Below are positions 8,687-16,910 of a stretch of 64,000 nucleotides of DNA, piece after piece. The position numbers and the translations under genes are program-made. The notes beneath the pieces were generated by a model that saw only the letters and a list, made by a program, of their open reading frames with translations, ran no database searches and was not told the DNA's origin. The number at the start of each line of letters is the position of its first letter. The first letter of the stretch is position 1. This DNA is from Reyranella sp. CPCC 100927 (GTDB taxonomy: Bacteria > Pseudomonadota > Alphaproteobacteria > Reyranellales > Reyranellaceae), in assembly GCF_007859315.1 (NCBI RefSeq), contig NZ_VOHA01000001.1:62001-126000 (forward strand), given 5' to 3'.

Positions 8687-9471
8687 CCGCCGACGTTCGT
8701 CTCGCCGCGCCACGCGGCCGTGCTGGCACGCGGCTGGAAGTGCGCGACGTCAGCCATCACTTCGAGCTCGAGGGCAAGACGCTGCCGGTGCTCGACGGTG
8801 TCACCCTGCAGGCCGAACCGGGTGAGCTGGTGGCGCTGCTGGGGCCCAGCGGCTGCGGCAAGTCGACCTTGCTGCGGCTGGTTGCCGGCCTCGATCGTCC
8901 GCGCAGCGGTGCGCTGCTGGTCGACGGCACCCCGATCGAGGGCCCCGATCCATCGCGGGTCGTGGTGTTCCAGGATCCCACGCTCTATCCGTGGCGCACG
9001 GTCTACGGCAACGTGGCGCTGGGCCTGGAGGCGCGCGGGCTGTTGCGCAGCCAGCGGGCGCGCATCGACGATGCGCTCGAACTGGTGGGCCTGTCCGGTT
9101 TCGATCGGGCCTATCCGCACCAGCTGTCCGGTGGCATGGCGCAGCGCGCGGCGTTGGCGCGCGCCCTGGTCAACGAGCCCAGCCTGCTGATCCTCGACGA
9201 GCCGCTGGGCAAGCTCGATTCGCTGACCCGCATCAGCATGCAGACCGAACTGGTGCGCCTGTGGCGCGATGCCGGTTTCACCGCGCTGCTGGTGACCCAC
9301 GATGTCGAAGAGGCCCTCTTCATGGCCAATCGCGTGATCGTCTTCAGCGACCGGCCGGCGCGCATCAAGGCGGAGATCGTCGTCGACAGCGCCTATCCAC
9401 GCCATCGCGACGATCCGTACCTGGTCGATCTGCGGCGTCGTCTCCTCGAGTTGCTGGGGTGCGCGCCGTGA
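8680..9471 (+). CDS. ABC transporter ATP-binding protein, NitT/TauT family
   Basis: Cytoplasmic ATPase of 263 residues. Walker A is GPSGCGKST, the Q-loop is VVFQDPTLYPW, the signature LSGGMAQRAALARAL, Walker B LLILDEP, and the H-loop VTHDVEEA. The ATG at 8680 overlaps the end of the permease gene. The wording of the Q-loop and D-loop (EPLGKLDSLTR) matches SsuB/TauB-type importers. It completes the first of two complete importers in this region. Confidence 0.95.
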   Translation: MVAADVRLAAPRGRAGTRLEVRDVSHHFELEGKTLPVLDGVTLQAEPGELVALLGPSGCGKSTLLRLVAGLDRPRSGALLVDGTPIEGPDPSRVVVFQDPTLYPWRTVYGNVALGLEARGLLRSQRARIDDALELVGLSGFDRAYPHQLSGGMAQRAALARALVNEPSLLILDEPLGKLDSLTRISMQTELVRLWRDAGFTALLVTHDVEEALFMANRVIVFSDRPARIKAEIVVDSAYPRHRDDPYLVDLRRRLLELLGCAP

Positions 9472-9725
9472 GTGCGATGCTGTTGACGCCGCTGCGGAGG
9501 CTGGCGATGGACCTGATCCATATCGATTGGTTGCCCCTGCGCTTCTGGCTGGCTGCGCTGGGCAGCACATCCCTCATGCTCCTGGGCCTGCTGGCGGTGG
9601 GCGCCATCGATGACGGCACCGGTGACGATGGCACTGTCGCGGCATTGCTGCAGGATGCCAGCGCGGCCCAGTGCCGGACGCCGGCGACCCTGGCCGCGGC
9701 GGTCAATGCGATCAGCCCACAGTAA
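9468..9725 (+). CDS. 85-residue putative membrane protein coupled to the ABC operon
   Basis: A small frame opening with GTG at 9468, which overlaps the ATPase stop codon (GTGA). ATG codons at 9477 and 9507 are alternatives. The protein has one strong transmembrane helix (RFWLAALGSTSLMLLGLLAV, about residues 25-44), followed by an acidic DDGTGDDGT stretch and a polar tail. I do not recognise the family. The overlap with the upstream gene argues that it is translated as part of the importer operon. It could be a small accessory subunit, or simply a downstream gene of unrelated role. Confidence 0.6.
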   Translation: MSAMLLTPLRRLAMDLIHIDWLPLRFWLAALGSTSLMLLGLLAVGAIDDGTGDDGTVAALLQDASAAQCRTPATLAAAVNAISPQ

Positions 9726-9747
9726 TTCTTAACCCATACTTAAGAAT
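9725..9747. promoter_or_regulatory. AT-rich inverted repeat between the two ABC operons
   Basis: Perfect 8-bp arms ATTCTTAA (9725-9732) and TTAAGAAT (9740-9747) are separated by 7 bp in an otherwise GC-rich region. The repeat begins at the last base of the stop codon of the preceding gene and lies about 70 bp before the second binding-protein gene. No run of T follows, so an operator is more likely than an intrinsic terminator, but the cognate regulator is unknown. Confidence 0.45.
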
Positions 9748-9815
9748 GTCTGTTTTGGCCGCGGCGGGCGGGATGGCTATGACTACCGTGAACGCAAATT
9801 GTCCCGGGGGCTGGC

Positions 9816-10841
9816 ATGTTCAAACTGAAGGCGCTGACGCGTCTGGCCGCTGTCGTCAGCGGGTTGGCGGTCGTGTTCGGCGCCGCCGCGCCACCGGTAC
9901 GGGCAGAAATCACCGAGGTGCGGATCGCCCAGCAATTCGGTCTGGCCTATCTGCCTCTGATCGTCGCGCGCAATCAGAAATTCATCGAGAAGCGTGCGGC
10001 TGAAGCCGGCATCAGCGATCTGAAGGTGAACTGGGTCCGCCTCGGCAGCGGTGCGGCCGTGAACGATGCCTTGCTGTCGGGCAGCATCGAGTTCGGCGCG
10101 GCGGGCCTGGGTCCCCTGTTCACGCTGTGGGACAAGACACGCACCAACCTTGGCGTACGGGCCGTGGTGGCGCTGGACGCATCGGCGCTGTTCCTGAACG
10201 TCAATCGCCCGGACCTGAAGACCCTGGCCGACATCAAGGACAGCGATCGCATCGCACTGCCGGCGGTGAAGGTGTCGCACCAGGCCGTGCTGCTGCGCAT
10301 GGCGGCTGAACAGGCCTTCGGCCCCGGTCAGCACGAACGCCTCGACAGGTTCACCGTAACACTGCCGCACCCCGAGGCGCATGTGGCGCTTCTGAGCGGC
10401 AAGACGGAGGTCACCGGGCATTTCGGCAATTCACCGTTCAGCTACCAGCAGCTCGACCAGGCGGGCATTCATCGTCTGCTGTCGTCCGAGGATATCCTGG
10501 GCGGTCTCGGCACGGTGACGTCGGTGATCACCACGGCCAAGGTGCGCGAGGCCAATCCCAAGGTTTATCGCGCCGTGATCGAGGGGCTGCGCGATGCGCA
10601 GGCGCTGATCGCGCGCGACAAGGCGCTGGCCGCGCGCCTTTTCGTCGAAGAGGAGAAATCCAGCCTGACGGCCGACTATATCCGTGGCGTGCTGGAGAAA
10701 CCTGCCATGCGCTACAGCGCCGTACCGGTGAACACCGCCAAGTTCGGCGACTTCATGTTCCGCACCGGTGTGCTCAAGACCCGTCCCGGGACATGGCAGG
10801 ACTATTTCTTCCCCGAGATCCACGACCAGCCTGGCAGCTGA
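9816..10841 (+). CDS. ABC transporter substrate-binding protein, NitT/TauT family (second system)
   Basis: Periplasmic binding protein of 341 residues with a Sec-type signal peptide (residues 1-30, ending around VRAE). The mature part has VRIAQQFGLAYLPLIVARNQKFIE and AALLSGSIEFGAAGLGPLF-like elements typical of NMT1/SsuA proteins. It is followed at 4 bp by its own ATPase and then a permease, a different gene order from the system just upstream. Sequence resemblance to the first binding protein is low, so the two importers probably take different substrates. Confidence 0.92.
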   Translation: MFKLKALTRLAAVVSGLAVVFGAAAPPVRAEITEVRIAQQFGLAYLPLIVARNQKFIEKRAAEAGISDLKVNWVRLGSGAAVNDALLSGSIEFGAAGLGPLFTLWDKTRTNLGVRAVVALDASALFLNVNRPDLKTLADIKDSDRIALPAVKVSHQAVLLRMAAEQAFGPGQHERLDRFTVTLPHPEAHVALLSGKTEVTGHFGNSPFSYQQLDQAGIHRLLSSEDILGGLGTVTSVITTAKVREANPKVYRAVIEGLRDAQALIARDKALAARLFVEEEKSSLTADYIRGVLEKPAMRYSAVPVNTAKFGDFMFRTGVLKTRPGTWQDYFFPEIHDQPGS

Positions 10842-10845
10842 CGCC

Positions 10846-11649
10846 ATGAGCAGCGCATCCGTCGCGGTATTGCCGCAGCCGCTGCTCGCGGTGCGCGGCG
10901 TCACGGTGCAGTACAAGACGGCCGAGCATCTCGTCACCGCGGTCTACCGCGCCAGTTTCGACGTTCATCCCGGCGATCGCTTCGTCATGCTGGGGCCGTC
11001 GGGTTGCGGCAAGTCGACCTTGCTGAAGTCGATCGCAGGCTTCATCCGGCCGGTCGAGGGCGACATCCTGCTGGAGTCCCGGCCGGTGCGGTCGGCCGGT
11101 CCGGACCGCATCATGGTGTTTCAGGAGTTCGATCAGCTCCTGCCGTGGAAGACCGTGCGCGACAACGTCGTCTTCGCACTGGTGGAAACCGGCGTGTCGC
11201 GGCGCGATGCCCATGAGCGCGCGCAACTCAACCTCGAGCGTGTTGGCTTGGCGACGTTCGCCGATCTCTATCCGCACATGTTGTCGGGTGGCATGAAGCA
11301 GCGCGTGGCACTGGCACGCGCCATGGCGCTCGAGCCCAAGATCCTGCTGATGGACGAACCGTTCGCGGCCCTTGATGCGCTGACGCGCCGGCGCATGCAG
11401 GAAGAGCTGCTGGCATTGTGGGACGATGTGGGATTCACGCTCGTCTTCGTCACGCACTCGATCGAGGAGGCGACCATCGTCGGCAGTCGCATCCTGGTGC
11501 TCTCGCCGCATCCCGGCCGCGTGCGCGCCGAACTGAATGTGCCGGCCGGCATCGAGGCGCGCGCGGCGCTCGACCGACGCATCCATCACCTGCTGTTTGG
11601 CGATGATGCGACGGGGCGCGCGGTGAGGACCGTTCATGGCGGCCGCTAG
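10846..11649 (+). CDS. ABC transporter ATP-binding protein, NitT/TauT family (second system)
   Basis: ATPase of 267 residues. Walker A GPSGCGKST, Q-loop MVFQEFDQLLPW, signature LSGGMKQRVALARAM, Walker B ILLMDEPFAALD and H-loop VTHSIEEA are all intact. The start at 10846 is 4 bp after the binding-protein stop. Its 3' end overlaps the permease start by 14 bp, so the three genes form one operon. Confidence 0.95.
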   Translation: MSSASVAVLPQPLLAVRGVTVQYKTAEHLVTAVYRASFDVHPGDRFVMLGPSGCGKSTLLKSIAGFIRPVEGDILLESRPVRSAGPDRIMVFQEFDQLLPWKTVRDNVVFALVETGVSRRDAHERAQLNLERVGLATFADLYPHMLSGGMKQRVALARAMALEPKILLMDEPFAALDALTRRRMQEELLALWDDVGFTLVFVTHSIEEATIVGSRILVLSPHPGRVRAELNVPAGIEARAALDRRIHHLLFGDDATGRAVRTVHGGR

Positions 11650-12520
11650 CGTGCGGTCACAGCCTGCCGATCGGCCCGAGTTCGTGCGCGAGATCGGTGA
11701 CATACCAGCCGGCCTGCGCATCGATGCGCCGCTGACCTTGTGGGAACGCGTCTATCGCATCGACGCCGTGCGGCAGGCGACACTTCTCGTCCTGCTGGCG
11801 GCGCTCTGGCAGGTCTACGCCACGTCGCTGAACAACAATCTCGTGCTGCCGTCGTTCTCTGAAACGCTGGATGCCGTATGGAACGGTCTCGTGACGGGTC
11901 CGCTGTTGTCGCGTGCGTGGACGTCGGTCCGCGTCCTCGTGCTGGGCTATGCGGCCGGCATCGTCGTTGCGGGCATCCTGACGCTGCTGGCGATCTCGAC
12001 GCGGCTGGGCAGCGACCTGCTGAACCTGCTGACGGCGATGTTCAATCCATTGCCGGCGATCGCCTTGCTGCCGCTGGCGTTGCTGTGGTTCGGTCTTGGC
12101 CAGGGCAGCATCCTGTTCGTGCTCATTCACGCGGTGCTGTGGCCGTTGGCACTCAACACGCACGCCGGCTTCCGGGGCGTTGGGGAAACCCTGCGATTGA
12201 CGGGCCAGAGCTTCGGGCTGCGCGGCGCACGGTTCGCCGTGAAGATTCTCTTTCCGGCGGCGTTTCCCGCCATCCTGTCGGGGCTGAAGATCAGCTGGGC
12301 CTTTGCCTGGCGCACCTTGATCGCGGCCGAGCTGGTGTTCGGCGTCAGTTCAGGCGGTGGCGGCCTGGGCTGGTATATCTTCGAAAACCGCAATCAGCTC
12401 GAGATCCCGAACGTTTTCGCTGGCCTGCTCACCGTCATCGCGCTGGGTCTGCTGGTCGAAGGTGTCATCTTCCGTGCGATCGAACGCGTGACGGTGCGCC
12501 GCTGGGGCATGCAGCGCTAA
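11636..12520 (+). CDS. ABC transporter permease, NitT/TauT family (second system)
   Basis: Inner-membrane protein of 294 residues with about six membrane segments. The EAA-type cytoplasmic loop (GETLRLTGQSFGLRGARFAVKILFPAAFPAILSGLK) sits near residue 190. The N-terminus has a cytoplasmic lead of about 40 residues. Overlap with the ATPase gene indicates translational coupling. The operon ends in the palindrome at 12544-12622, opposite the convergent LysR gene. Confidence 0.93.
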   Translation: MAAASVRSQPADRPEFVREIGDIPAGLRIDAPLTLWERVYRIDAVRQATLLVLLAALWQVYATSLNNNLVLPSFSETLDAVWNGLVTGPLLSRAWTSVRVLVLGYAAGIVVAGILTLLAISTRLGSDLLNLLTAMFNPLPAIALLPLALLWFGLGQGSILFVLIHAVLWPLALNTHAGFRGVGETLRLTGQSFGLRGARFAVKILFPAAFPAILSGLKISWAFAWRTLIAAELVFGVSSGGGGLGWYIFENRNQLEIPNVFAGLLTVIALGLLVEGVIFRAIERVTVRRWGMQR

Positions 12521-12543
12521 AGGAAATCATGTCCGGGCAAACC

Positions 12544-12622
12544 GTCATCCCGAGCGCAGCGAGGGATCTCGCGCGAACAGGGACTCCATTTTCAGGAGAT
12601 CCCTCGCTGCGTTCGGGATGAC
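12544..12622. repeat. dispersed palindromic repeat with 27-nt arms
   Basis: Left arm 12544-12570 (starting GTCATCCCGAGCGCAG) and right arm 12596-12622 (ending TTCGGGATGAC) are complementary at 26 of 27 positions, with a 25-nt loop. I recognise this GTCATCCCGAGCG...GAGGGATCT type as a repeat seen between genes in many unrelated bacterial genomes. It lies between convergent genes and could act as a bidirectional terminator or be a small non-autonomous mobile element. Confidence 0.8.
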
Positions 12623-12630
12623 GATCGCTG

Positions 12631-13584
12631 CTACAGCGACGACGATGTCAGCGAGGCGTCGATCAGGGTTTCGTCGTTGCCGGTCTGGGCCCGTAGCCAG
12701 CGCAGGAGGGCGACGACCTTGGCCAGTGACGTCTTGCGCCGCGGGCAGACGAGATAGTAGGCGAAGTCGAGCGTCTGGGTGACGTTGAACGGGCGCACCA
12801 GCCGACCGGTGCGCAGATCCTCGGCTGCCAGCGTGCCTTTGGCCAACGCCACACCGTGACCGGCGGTCGCGGCTTCAAGCACCAGGCTCGACTGGTTCAA
12901 GCGCATACCCCGCGTGGCGTCGACATCCGTGACGCCGGCGGCCTTCAGCCACATGCGCCAGTCGGGGCAGCTCGGGTCCTGGTCGGGGCTGTCGTCGTGC
13001 AGCAGGGTGAAGCGGGCGAGATCCCGCGGCTTCTTGAGAGCGCCGCCGGTGCGCGCCAGCGTCGGACTGCACACGGGAAAGACGGTCTCCTCGATGATCT
13101 TCTCGGAGAAGAGATCGCCATAATCGCCGGCGCCGTAACGGATGGCGCAGTCGACGTCCTCGACGTCGAAATCAACCAGATGCATCGAGGCGCTGATGCG
13201 CACGTCGATCTCCGGATGAACCGTGCGAAAATTATCGAGGCGCGGCACCAGCCACTTGGCGGCAAACGAAGGCGCCACCGACACCGTCAACGGCCCGGCC
13301 TGACCGGCGGCATCGATCTGCTCCAGCGCCTGCACGATGCGCTCGAACGCATCCGCCAGCCCCGGCAGACAGGCCTGGCCTTCATCCGTCAGGACCAGGT
13401 TGCGATTGGAGCGCCGGAACAGCTCGCAGCCAAGCTGATCCTCCAGCTGCTTGATCTGCTGGCTGATCGCGGCCGGCGTGACGTGGAGTTCGCCAGCCGC
13501 CTTGGAGAAGCTCATGTGCTTCGCTGCCACCACGAACGCCCGTAGCGAGTTGAGCGGCGGCAGCCGGCTGAGAGAAATGCGCAT
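12631..13584 (-). CDS. LysR family transcriptional regulator, GcvA-like
   Basis: A 317-residue LysR regulator. The N-terminal winged HTH (residues about 10-68) reads LPPLNSLRAFVVAAKHMSFSKAAGELHVTPAAISQQIKQLE, the wording typical of the GcvA/AmpR branch. A substrate-binding effector domain follows (about 95-300). The gene is convergent with the second ABC operon and downstream of the S9 peptidase gene on the same strand, with a 143-bp gap. Neither neighbour is divergent from it, so its target cannot be inferred from position. Confidence 0.93.
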   Translation of the reverse strand: MRISLSRLPPLNSLRAFVVAAKHMSFSKAAGELHVTPAAISQQIKQLEDQLGCELFRRSNRNLVLTDEGQACLPGLADAFERIVQALEQIDAAGQAGPLTVSVAPSFAAKWLVPRLDNFRTVHPEIDVRISASMHLVDFDVEDVDCAIRYGAGDYGDLFSEKIIEETVFPVCSPTLARTGGALKKPRDLARFTLLHDDSPDQDPSCPDWRMWLKAAGVTDVDATRGMRLNQSSLVLEAATAGHGVALAKGTLAAEDLRTGRLVRPFNVTQTLDFAYYLVCPRRKTSLAKVVALLRWLRAQTGNDETLIDASLTSSSL

Positions 13585-13727
13585 CGCCTATATTCGGAAA
13601 GGATGACGTCGTGTCGCCGGCAAAGGACGCCGACTGAATGCATATCGTCGACGGCCGCGCGATGTGCAAGTGAGAGCTTAATGAATGCGACAGTTCTTCT
13701 TATGCGAGAGTGAGCATATCTTCGCGA

Positions 13728-15749
13728 TTACGGCGGCAAACCCGGAATCAGTTCACCGCCAGTTTCGATCTTGAGGCTGGAGCCGGCGAAATCTTCGGTC
13801 ACGACCTGGAAACGGCCGCCCAGATGGCGGGCCAGGAACGCCTCGGTCACGGCGTAAAACGCAAACCGGTTCTCCGGTCGTGAAAAGCCATGTCCTTCGT
13901 CGGGGAATGTGAGGTAGGTGACCGGCACCCGGCGCTGCTGGAGTGCACGCACCATCTGTTCGGACTCGGCCGCCACGACACGTACATCCTTCATTCCCTG
14001 CGCGACCAGGATCGGTCGTTTGGCCCGCGCGATGTGCGTCAGCGGCGAGCGTTCGCGTAGGAAGGCACGGCCCTCTTCCGTGTCGGGATCGCCCAACCGG
14101 TTCTTCCACACGCTGAACCACGGCCCCCAGTAGGGCGGGATGGTCGCCATGAAGGTCACCAGGTTCGAGATGCCGAAGATGTCGACGATGCAGGCGAACA
14201 CGTCAGGTGTTTTCGTGGCCGCCGTCAGCGCCGCGTAGCCGCCGTAGCTGGCGCCATAGAAGCCGATGCGCTTGGGATCGGCCCAACCGCTGCTCACGGC
14301 CCAGGTCACGGCGTCGATCAGGTCATCGTGCATCTTGCCGCCCCATTCGCGATCGGCGGCGGTGACGAAGGCTTTGCCGTAGCCGGTGGAGCCCCGGTAG
14401 TTCACGCTCAGCACGGCATAGCCGCGGTCGGCCAGCCACTGGTGCGTCGGGTAATAGCCCCAGCGGTCGCGCGCATAGGGCCCGCCATGGATCACCAGGA
14501 CCAGCGGCAGCTTGCCATCGGCAGACGCAGCCGGCGCGGCGGGCCGGGTGAGATAGCCGTTGATGCGCAGGCCGTCGCGCGCCGTGAACGCAACCGGTGT
14601 CATCGGTTGCAGCGCGACGTTCGTCAGCCGGGGGCGCTGGATGAACAGTGAGCGGACCTGTCGCGCGGCACGGTCGAACAGGACGAATTCGCCGCTGGCG
14701 TTGTCGCGCTCGTAGTAGGCGACCACCTTGCCGTTGTCGGCACTGCGACTGGTGATCGTGACGTCACCCGGACCATAGGCAGCGAACCGCGTGAACTCCT
14801 CGCGCGCCGCGGGCTCGAGTGCCTGCCAGTTGGCGCGGGCGCGCACGGCGAGCGCCGCCAGCGGCCGGCGCGTCGCGGGATCGAACGACGCCTCCGTGAT
14901 GTCGGCCTCGTCATCTTCGGCCAGAACGCGAGTCTGTCGTGTCGCCATGTCGAGCGCGACTAGTGCCGCCTTGTCGCGACCGCGCGAGTCCAGCATGTAG
15001 AGCGTGGCGCCGTCGTCGCTGAAATCGAGCGGGCCTGTCGAGTCGATGTCCGAGATCGGCACCGTCATGAACGGAGTCCAGCGCTCGTCGCCCTGGTGTT
15101 CGACGTAGGCGACGCTGCCGTCCGTATCGAAGCGAAACGCCAGCCGCAGCTGGAACCGGCTGTCGGTGACCAGGCCGACATAGTCGCGATTCTCGTAGAC
15201 CAGCTCGCTGCGGCCGGTCACGACATTGGTGCGAAAGAGATCGAAGCGGCTGCGGTCGCGCTGGTTGTGACGCAACAGCATCTCTTCGGGAAAACGCCGA
15301 TCCGTCTCCTGGATGAAGGACCGCACGCCGTGCTCGGGTGTCAGGGGCACGATCGCGCCCGACTCGATGTCGACGCTGGACGCCCGCCAGTTCTCATCAC
15401 CGTCGCGCTCCTGGAAGAACACGACGTGACGATTGGTGTGCGCCCATCGGATGTAACCCAGGCTGCGGTCGGTGACGCGGGTCAGTGGCCGCGCCGCGGC
15501 AAGATCGTTGATCGGCGCCGTCCATAGATTGCGTACGCTGCCGATCGGCGCCAGCCACGCCAGCCGTCGGCCATCGGGGCTGATGATGACGCTGCCGTAG
15601 TCGGGGTTGTCGAAAAAGACCTGGCGGTCGACCAGCGGCATGGTGGGCGCCGCGTGCGCGGGCGAGCGCACGTGGCTGGCCAGCACCGCGCCGCCGGCGG
15701 CGGCAATCCCCCGCATGAAGCGGCGTCGCGGGAACGGCAGGGTATTCAT
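13728..15749 (-). CDS. S9 family peptidase (prolyl oligopeptidase/acylaminoacyl peptidase type), Tat-exported
   Basis: A 673-residue secreted serine peptidase. The N-terminus (FPRRRFMRGIAAAGGAVLAS) is a twin-arginine signal ending in a PAHAA cleavage site. The central part (about 50-400) is a beta-propeller-like region with WD-type repeats, such as VIISPDGRRLAWL. The C-terminal alpha/beta-hydrolase domain has the nucleophile Ser501 in GASYGGY, an Asp in GMKDVRV and His620 in DEGHGF. ATG 15749 follows a GAGG site at good spacing; an in-frame start 11 codons earlier would bury the Tat signal. It probably degrades short peptides in the periplasm. Confidence 0.92.
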   Translation of the reverse strand: MNTLPFPRRRFMRGIAAAGGAVLASHVRSPAHAAPTMPLVDRQVFFDNPDYGSVIISPDGRRLAWLAPIGSVRNLWTAPINDLAAARPLTRVTDRSLGYIRWAHTNRHVVFFQERDGDENWRASSVDIESGAIVPLTPEHGVRSFIQETDRRFPEEMLLRHNQRDRSRFDLFRTNVVTGRSELVYENRDYVGLVTDSRFQLRLAFRFDTDGSVAYVEHQGDERWTPFMTVPISDIDSTGPLDFSDDGATLYMLDSRGRDKAALVALDMATRQTRVLAEDDEADITEASFDPATRRPLAALAVRARANWQALEPAAREEFTRFAAYGPGDVTITSRSADNGKVVAYYERDNASGEFVLFDRAARQVRSLFIQRPRLTNVALQPMTPVAFTARDGLRINGYLTRPAAPAASADGKLPLVLVIHGGPYARDRWGYYPTHQWLADRGYAVLSVNYRGSTGYGKAFVTAADREWGGKMHDDLIDAVTWAVSSGWADPKRIGFYGASYGGYAALTAATKTPDVFACIVDIFGISNLVTFMATIPPYWGPWFSVWKNRLGDPDTEEGRAFLRERSPLTHIARAKRPILVAQGMKDVRVVAAESEQMVRALQQRRVPVTYLTFPDEGHGFSRPENRFAFYAVTEAFLARHLGGRFQVVTEDFAGSSLKIETGGELIPGLPP

Positions 15750-15806
15750 GGGCGACCTCGAAGAGGGCGCCGACCATAGCATGCCGTTCGGCGGCCTGCG
15801 TGACGG

Positions 15807-16892
15807 TCAGGCACCCTTGTCGTCGCGCCTCAGGCTGTCGCGCACCTTCGCCGCCTGTTCCTCCAGGTTCTTCGACAACTCGGCATCGAGCGAACCGGGA
15901 CCTTCCTCGCTCGCCTGGTCATGGACGAACTGCTCTTCCTTGCTGAGTTCCTGGCTGATGCGCCGGCGCAGGGTGGCCAGTGCCTCGACGTGCTGCGGTG
16001 GCACGGTGCCATAGATGCAGATGCCGTCGACGACGACGTACGGCATCACCAGAATGGGGGCGGCACGGATGAACTGGGCGCAGACCTCGTGCAGCACGTC
16101 GACGTCACAGGTCGGGCGGCTCATCAGTCTTTCGAGGCTGTTGCGCGCGGCTGTATGCGCCAGCATGTCGATCCAGATCAGCGGATATTCCTGGTCGTTC
16201 AGGATGCCGCGCAGCACCTGTCCTTCTTCGACCTGCAGGTTCAGGCGATCGATCAGCTGGTGGCGGATCATCATGTCCGCCAGCAGATAGGCGAGCTCGA
16301 CCGACACGACGAAGCGGCGCGGTGTGGCCAGCTCCGTCAACCGGAAGCCGAGATCGATCGATGGCCCGACGAAGTCGCGTTGATGCGCCGGCGTGCCGTG
16401 CCCGAAGCGCGCGATGCGGACCATGGTGTCGTTGCCGTGCGGCTCGGAGTCGGGCGCGTAGGAGCCGACCAGCGGGATTTCCTTGTTTACGTTGGGGAAC
16501 CCGGCGAGCCACGCCGTGGCCTTGAGCCGCAGACGCCCGCTGCTGCGGCGCTGCAGGTCGATATCCTGCAAAGCCAGAACGTCCCGGAACGCCAGCACCG
16601 CCGCCAGGCACTGCAACGGGTGCGTGATCTCCTTGACGAACAGCAGCTCATCGCCGGCCGACTTCCAAAGAAGGGGTTCGGGTCCAGGGTCGGCGTGGCG
16701 GAAGCGGCCTGCCGCCTTCAGCCAGGTGCGCTGAAGAGCGGCCTGCGTCTCGATGTAGAACCAGTGGATGATCGGCAGCCACGCCTCGAACGTCTCAGGC
16801 GTGACCTGGTACTTGAAGGACGTCGATCCCTGGATGTCGAGACTGAGGAACAGCCGCAGGCGCGGCGTCAGGAAATCGTAGCGCTCGTCCAT
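15807..16892 (-). CDS. soluble class III nucleotidyl cyclase-like protein, partner of ImmA/IrrE peptidase
   Basis: A 361-residue cytoplasmic protein with no membrane segment. The N-terminal 200 residues fit the class III adenylyl/guanylyl cyclase core: metal Asp19 in FLSLDIQGST, base-selecting Lys77 and metal Asp81 in LWKSAGDELLF, and Asp173...Arg184 in RDFVGPSIDLGFRL, which aligns with the D-x6-N-x3-R element. The usual Asn of that element is Asp180 here. The remainder (about 200-310) is unassigned, and the tail (about 315-361) is charged and helical. It follows the ImmA/IrrE gene at 18 bp, so the two are an operon. The GGAG site abuts the ATG. The class is inferred from motif spacing; a diverged non-catalytic homologue is possible. 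Confidence 0.6.
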   Translation of the reverse strand: MDERYDFLTPRLRLFLSLDIQGSTSFKYQVTPETFEAWLPIIHWFYIETQAALQRTWLKAAGRFRHADPGPEPLLWKSAGDELLFVKEITHPLQCLAAVLAFRDVLALQDIDLQRRSSGRLRLKATAWLAGFPNVNKEIPLVGSYAPDSEPHGNDTMVRIARFGHGTPAHQRDFVGPSIDLGFRLTELATPRRFVVSVELAYLLADMMIRHQLIDRLNLQVEEGQVLRGILNDQEYPLIWIDMLAHTAARNSLERLMSRPTCDVDVLHEVCAQFIRAAPILVMPYVVVDGICIYGTVPPQHVEALATLRRRISQELSKEEQFVHDQASEEGPGSLDAELSKNLEEQAAKVRDSLRRDDKGA

Positions 16893-16910
16893 CTCCGGTG
16901 GGGCTGGGGC

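Noticed and set aside
16893-16910. Possible HTH repressor gene between the ImmA/IrrE and cyclase genes
   Set aside because: The gap is only 18 bp, and no HTH frame is present on either side of the operon.
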